Positions 6,334 to 8,938 of a DNA stretch of 8,938 nt are shown in pieces; position 1 is the first letter of the stretch, and each line of letters begins with the position of its first letter. The translations under genes were made by a program, and so were the position numbers. Origin of the DNA: JBBDIO01 sp040880365 (GTDB taxonomy: Bacteria; Chloroflexota; Anaerolineae; Caldilineales; Caldilineaceae); NCBI GenBank assembly GCA_040880365.1, contig JBBDIO010000015.1, forward strand, positions 1 through 8,938. The letters run 5' to 3'. The notes beneath the pieces were generated by a model, which did no database searches, was not told where the DNA came from, and saw nothing but the letters and a program-made list of their open reading frames with translations.

Positions 6334-6993
6334 TTAGCCGTTGGGCTGGACAATACTCTTCCAGGCCAGATTGTTGCGCATGACGGCCAAACGGTCGCGC
6401 TGGGCAGGAAATAGTCCTGCCAGGCGTTCGGCCACATTCATTAGCAAGGGGGGGACCAGTGGATTATTCTGCCCCAGCAAGACCGGCACATAGCGGAGCG
6501 TGACCCGTCCATTGCCGTCGTCGTGAAAACGGGTCAGATCCGCCTGATCCAGGGGATAGACACGATCATTCACGGTGGCCGCCAGTGGGGGGACTCCCTG
6601 ATGGCAGACCCCCTGACTATCTTCCCAGCCCACCGTGATGATGCCGACCAGGGTCGCGGTTTCGGCGAGATAGTCGGGCGTGAAAATTTCCAGTTCCTGC
6701 CGCGGGCTGAGACGCGGACCCAGGGAGCCGAAATCGGGGTTGAGCAGCAGCGTGTTATAGATAATGCCGATCAGCCGCCCTTCGTGCCACCCGTTGCCTG
6801 TGAGCGACGCTTCATCGCCCAACGTGAGCGCGACGAAGGTCCCAAAGCTGTAATCCACAGGCTGGGGCCATTCGGCGACCTCACCGGGATTGTAGACCTG
6901 GCACACATAGTCGATATGCGTGTTGGATTTGACGATCTTTCCAATCGGGTGCGGATTGTCGCGGGCGACCTGAGATTCCATTGGCGTTGTCAT
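6334..6993 (-). CDS. HAS-barrel-like protein, probable HerA partner
   Basis: A protein of 219 residues with no ATPase motifs and no nuclease motif I recognise. Its blocks match the HerA N-terminus next door in the same order: IGKIVKSN (17-24) with VGTVKG; SFGTFVALTL (49-58) with HGEFVYYIAD; RLIGIIYNT (73-81) with QILGRVTGR; ETATLVGIITVGW (111-123) with ELFEVTVAVLGY; GVPPLAATVNDRVYPLD with RVPPAGGSPIYIAED. It is therefore probably a stand-alone HAS barrel, with an added helical C-terminus (177-217, ending NNLAWKSIVQP). The gene precedes herA on the same strand, 122 bp away (47 bp if herA starts at 6286). An in-frame ATG at 7071 would give 245 residues, but its AGAGG touches the ATG with no spacing and it lies in a perfect inverted repeat. 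The ATG at 6993 also lacks a ribosome-binding site. Likely role, inferred: docking or loading factor for the HerA ring. Confidence 0.8.
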   Translation of the reverse strand: MTTPMESQVARDNPHPIGKIVKSNTHIDYVCQVYNPGEVAEWPQPVDYSFGTFVALTLGDEASLTGNGWHEGRLIGIIYNTLLLNPDFGSLGPRLSPRQELEIFTPDYLAETATLVGIITVGWEDSQGVCHQGVPPLAATVNDRVYPLDQADLTRFHDDGNGRVTLRYVPVLLGQNNPLVPPLLMNVAERLAGLFPAQRDRLAVMRNNLAWKSIVQPNG

Positions 6994-7034
6994 GGGGATA
7001 TCAAACCAGAACTTTTGTGCGAATGCAAATTGGG

Positions 7035-7077
7035 CAGAGGATGGCAAATCGGGTTGAGTCTTGTTTGCCATCCTCTG
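7035..7077 (-). promoter_or_regulatory. Perfect 14-bp inverted repeat over a start codon
   Basis: CAGAGGATGGCAAA (7035-7048) and TTTGCCATCCTCTG (7064-7077) are exact complements separated by 15 bases. In the minus-strand transcript the 5' arm contains AGAGG and the AUG at 7071, so the hairpin would bury both. No U-run follows on the minus strand, so it is not a typical intrinsic terminator. It may be a translational control hairpin or a dimeric operator. A related 10-base direct repeat, GCAAATTGGG (7025-7034) and GCAAATCGGG (7044-7053), overlaps it. Confidence 0.6.
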
Positions 7078-7134
7078 TGTCTGTGATTTGGCGCGGCCAA
7101 CCGTGCGCGCGGGGTGAGCGTTGCGGCTGGCGGT

Positions 7135-8116
7135 TTAGTTTTCGATGCTCACCGTCACCGAGCAGGGCGGCGGGAAGTTACCCGTTTGATCCACCACGGT
7201 GAGTTTGAAGGTATATTCGCCATTGTCCAGATCCGTGGAATCGAAGAGGATCAGCGCGCCCTCTACAATCTGTTCTGTGCCTTCGGCGAGGAAGGCAAAT
7301 TCATCTTCATCGGTAACGCCGGCCCCCAGTGCGTATTCCACCTTATAATAGTCAAAGTTGATATGGGTGGCGGTGCCGACAATCTGATATTCGCCCTGGA
7401 TGACTTCGCCTACGCCCGGCGCAAAGATTGCCGCACGCGGGTCGGGGCAGATGGGCGGTTCGACGACGACTGGAATGTCTTCTGCATCGTCCTCTTCTNN
7501 NNNNNNNNNNNNNNNNNNNNNNNNNNNNNNNNNNNNNNNNNNNNNNNNNNNNNNNNNNNNNNNNNNNNNNNNNNNNNNNNNNNNNNNNNNNNNNNNNNGT
7601 GGCGGTGGGCAGTTCATCGCTGTCCGCTTCGGGCGTTGGGGTGGGAATGGGTGTCGCAGTGGCTGCCGGTGTCGATGTGGCAATGGGTGTCGGTGTGGCG
7701 ATGGGTGTCGCAGTCGCGGCGGCTGTCTCAGTTTCGGTATCAGCTTCGGTGGTGATTGGCGTAGTCGAGGTGACGCCGGTCGTCGTGGCAATCACCGAGG
7801 TGGTGATGGTGTTGGAAAAACCAATCTGAATATCCAGATTGACGACAATGGGCACTTCTACCGTCAGGGTGCCGGTAGGCCCCGGCAGGTTGATGGTCAG
7901 GGTGACGGGCACGGCCTGCACAATCGACGCCGTCATGGGTTCGATGGAAGGCAGTTCGGCCTCGGCGTCTTCGTCGTCAATAATGGCGTCGTCAATCGCG
8001 GTGTCGTCAATTGCGGTGGGGGTTGCCTGTTGCGCGCCGACGGGGGTATGGACGGTGGCGACCAAAACGACGGATAGCGCGACGGCAATCAGAAAACTCC
8101 ATGTGGCTTTTAACAT
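7135..8116 (-). CDS. Secreted Thr/Pro-rich surface protein with C-terminal Ig-like domain (interrupted by assembly gap)
   Basis: An exported protein read as two parts around 100 N. The first 172 residues begin with a signal peptide (MLKATWSFLIAVALSVVLVA, likely cut after VGA28), then an Asp-rich segment (AIDDTAIDDAIIDDED, 35-50), a beta-rich region (about 60-112) and a Thr/Ala/Pro stalk (131-162) like cell-wall linkers. After the gap come 120 residues: an acidic start (EEDDAED) and an Ig-like domain running from CPDPRAAIFAP through IVGTATHINFDYYKVEYALG to GNFPPPCSVTVSIEN. The two Cys at its ends may form a disulfide. This domain is familiar from Chloroflexota penicillin-binding and surface proteins. 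AGGAG (8128-8124) seven bases before the ATG at 8116 supports the start. The two parts lie in different frames across the 100 N, which fits a placeholder gap. It lies 31 bp after the permease. The function is probably cell-surface binding, not known. Confidence 0.75.
7499..7598. other. Assembly gap of 100 N
   Basis: Exactly 100 N, the conventional length for a gap of unknown size. It falls at the end of a low-complexity Thr/Pro-coding stretch, which suggests a repeat that the assembler could not resolve. If the flanking parts are one gene, the real gap length must be a multiple of three, because two bases and one base of split codons flank it. Confidence 0.97.
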
Positions 8117-8147
8117 TTTCCTGCTCCTGTGTGTGAATACATGTTGT

Positions 8148-8938
8148 CTAGCGACCTCCCAGACCAGAGAGGGTGATGCCTTGCACAAACCATTTTTGCC
8201 CAACAATATAGATGAGCAAGACGGGTAGAAGGGCAATCACCGAACCGGCCATCAGCAGATGCCATTCTGTATTGTATTGTCCTTGAAATGCGCTCAGGCC
8301 AACGGGAATGGTGCGCATGTGTTGGCTATTGGTGATAACCAGCGGCCAGAGAAAATCGTTCCACGCGGCTTGAAAGTTGAAGATTGCCAGCGTGGCGAGC
8401 ACTGGCCCGGCCAGCGGCATGATCACTTGCCACCAGATGCGCCAGCTCGACGCGCCATCCATGCGCGCGGCCTCGTCCAGTTCCATAGGGATGCTCATAA
8501 AATACTGGCGCATGAGAAATGTGCTGAACACGCTGAACGCCGAAGGCAGGATGAGCGCCTGATAGCTGTCATACCATTGCAGATAGCGAATCAGGATGAA
8601 ATTGGGGATCATCGTCACCTGAAACGGGATCATGAGTGTGGCGAGATAGAGCAGAAAGAGCGCCTCGCGCCCGCGAAAGCGCAAACGGGCAAACGCAAAG
8701 GCTGCCAGCGACGCTGTGAGGATTTGGATCACAGTGGTCGCGGTCGCCACAATCAGGCTGTTGAGATAAAAACGTCCAAACGGGATGACACGAAAGGTCT
8801 CCACATAATTTTCGAAGGTGACTTGCGCCAGCGAAAATTCCTGGCGCAAAATTGCGCTCTTGGGCATAACCGAAGCCATGAACATGATGGCAAACGGCAG
8901 GAGCACCATGATTCCGGCCAGCAGCAGGACGATGTGTA
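8148..8938 (-). CDS. Carbohydrate ABC transporter permease, MalG/UgpE type (5' end outside window)
   Basis: An inner-membrane permease subunit of a sugar ABC importer. The reading frame stays open to the window edge; before the first visible Met at 8909 it reads HIVLLLAGI, which completes the first membrane segment, so the true start lies beyond 8938. Numbering from that Met: further membrane segments at about 51-72, 84-105, 117-136, 165-181 and 219-236. The EAA loop, DEAARMDGASSWRIWWQVIMP (145-165), docks on the ATPase and has the expected E-A-A and G. The C-terminus WFVQGITLSGLGGR is the usual ending of this family (QRYFVRGLTAGAVKG-like). A partner MalF-type permease and a binding protein would be expected upstream, outside the window. 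The secreted Ig-like protein follows by 31 bp. The sugar cannot be deduced. Confidence 0.95.
   Translation of the reverse strand, partial: HIVLLLAGIMVLLPFAIMFMASVMPKSAILRQEFSLAQVTFENYVETFRVIPFGRFYLNSLIVATATTVIQILTASLAAFAFARLRFRGREALFLLYLATLMIPFQVTMIPNFILIRYLQWYDSYQALILPSAFSVFSTFLMRQYFMSIPMELDEAARMDGASSWRIWWQVIMPLAGPVLATLAIFNFQAAWNDFLWPLVITNSQHMRTIPVGLSAFQGQYNTEWHLLMAGSVIALLPVLLIYIVGQKWFVQGITLSGLGGR

Noticed and set aside
6334..6993. NurA nuclease, Sir2 or other known HerA effector
   Set aside because: No acidic nuclease motif or NAD-binding Sir2 motif is seen; the blocks instead match the HerA barrel itself.
7135..8116. Frameshifted pseudogene
   Set aside because: The frame change falls exactly across a 100-N placeholder whose true length is unknown; both sides are otherwise intact coding sequence.
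7400..8228. Several plus-strand open frames (Gly/Val/Ser-rich) across the secreted-protein gene
   Set aside because: They mirror the repetitive Thr/Pro-coding sequence of the minus strand and run through the N gap; none has a plausible ribosome-binding site or domain.

Overview
The window looks like a scaffold piece from a metagenome-derived genome of a moderately GC-rich bacterium, most likely Chloroflexota (Anaerolineae/Caldilineae-like). This is inference. It rests on the Thr/Pro-rich secreted protein ending in an Ig-like 'GTATH...GNFPPPC' domain, a form I associate with Chloroflexota surface proteins, on the HerA gene beside a HerA-like barrel protein, and on the M29 aminopeptidase. A run of exactly 100 N (7499-7598) is a scaffolding gap of unknown true size.

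Layout. 1-92: three head-to-tail copies of a 31-bp repeat; the last copy supplies the stop codon of the first gene. 90-1209, minus strand: a class I SAM methyltransferase followed by a HinT-type HIT protein. 1210-1479: divergent intergenic region with a possible promoter and a small inverted repeat. 1480-4485, plus strand: a PIG3-type quinone oxidoreductase, an M29 metallo-aminopeptidase, a two-CBS-domain protein and a 73-residue small protein. The gaps between these genes hold hairpins. 4485-4502: a hairpin shared by two convergent genes. 4496-8938, minus strand, read from right to left: a MalG-type sugar ABC permease (cut by the window edge), a secreted Ig-like surface protein (interrupted by the N gap), a HAS-barrel-like protein and a HerA/DUF87 ATPase.

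How the genes relate. The metabolic genes on the left are ordinary. The most interesting part is 4496-7077. A HerA translocase follows a short protein whose blocks match, in the same order, the HAS-barrel N-terminus of HerA itself, but which has no ATPase domain. This looks like a two-gene HerA module without NurA, Sir2 or another recognisable nuclease. A perfect 14-bp inverted repeat sits over the upstream-most start codon of the barrel gene and could control its translation or transcription. No rRNA, tRNA, transposase or CRISPR array was found. No gene-free stretch exceeds 300 bases; the longest is 1210-1479.
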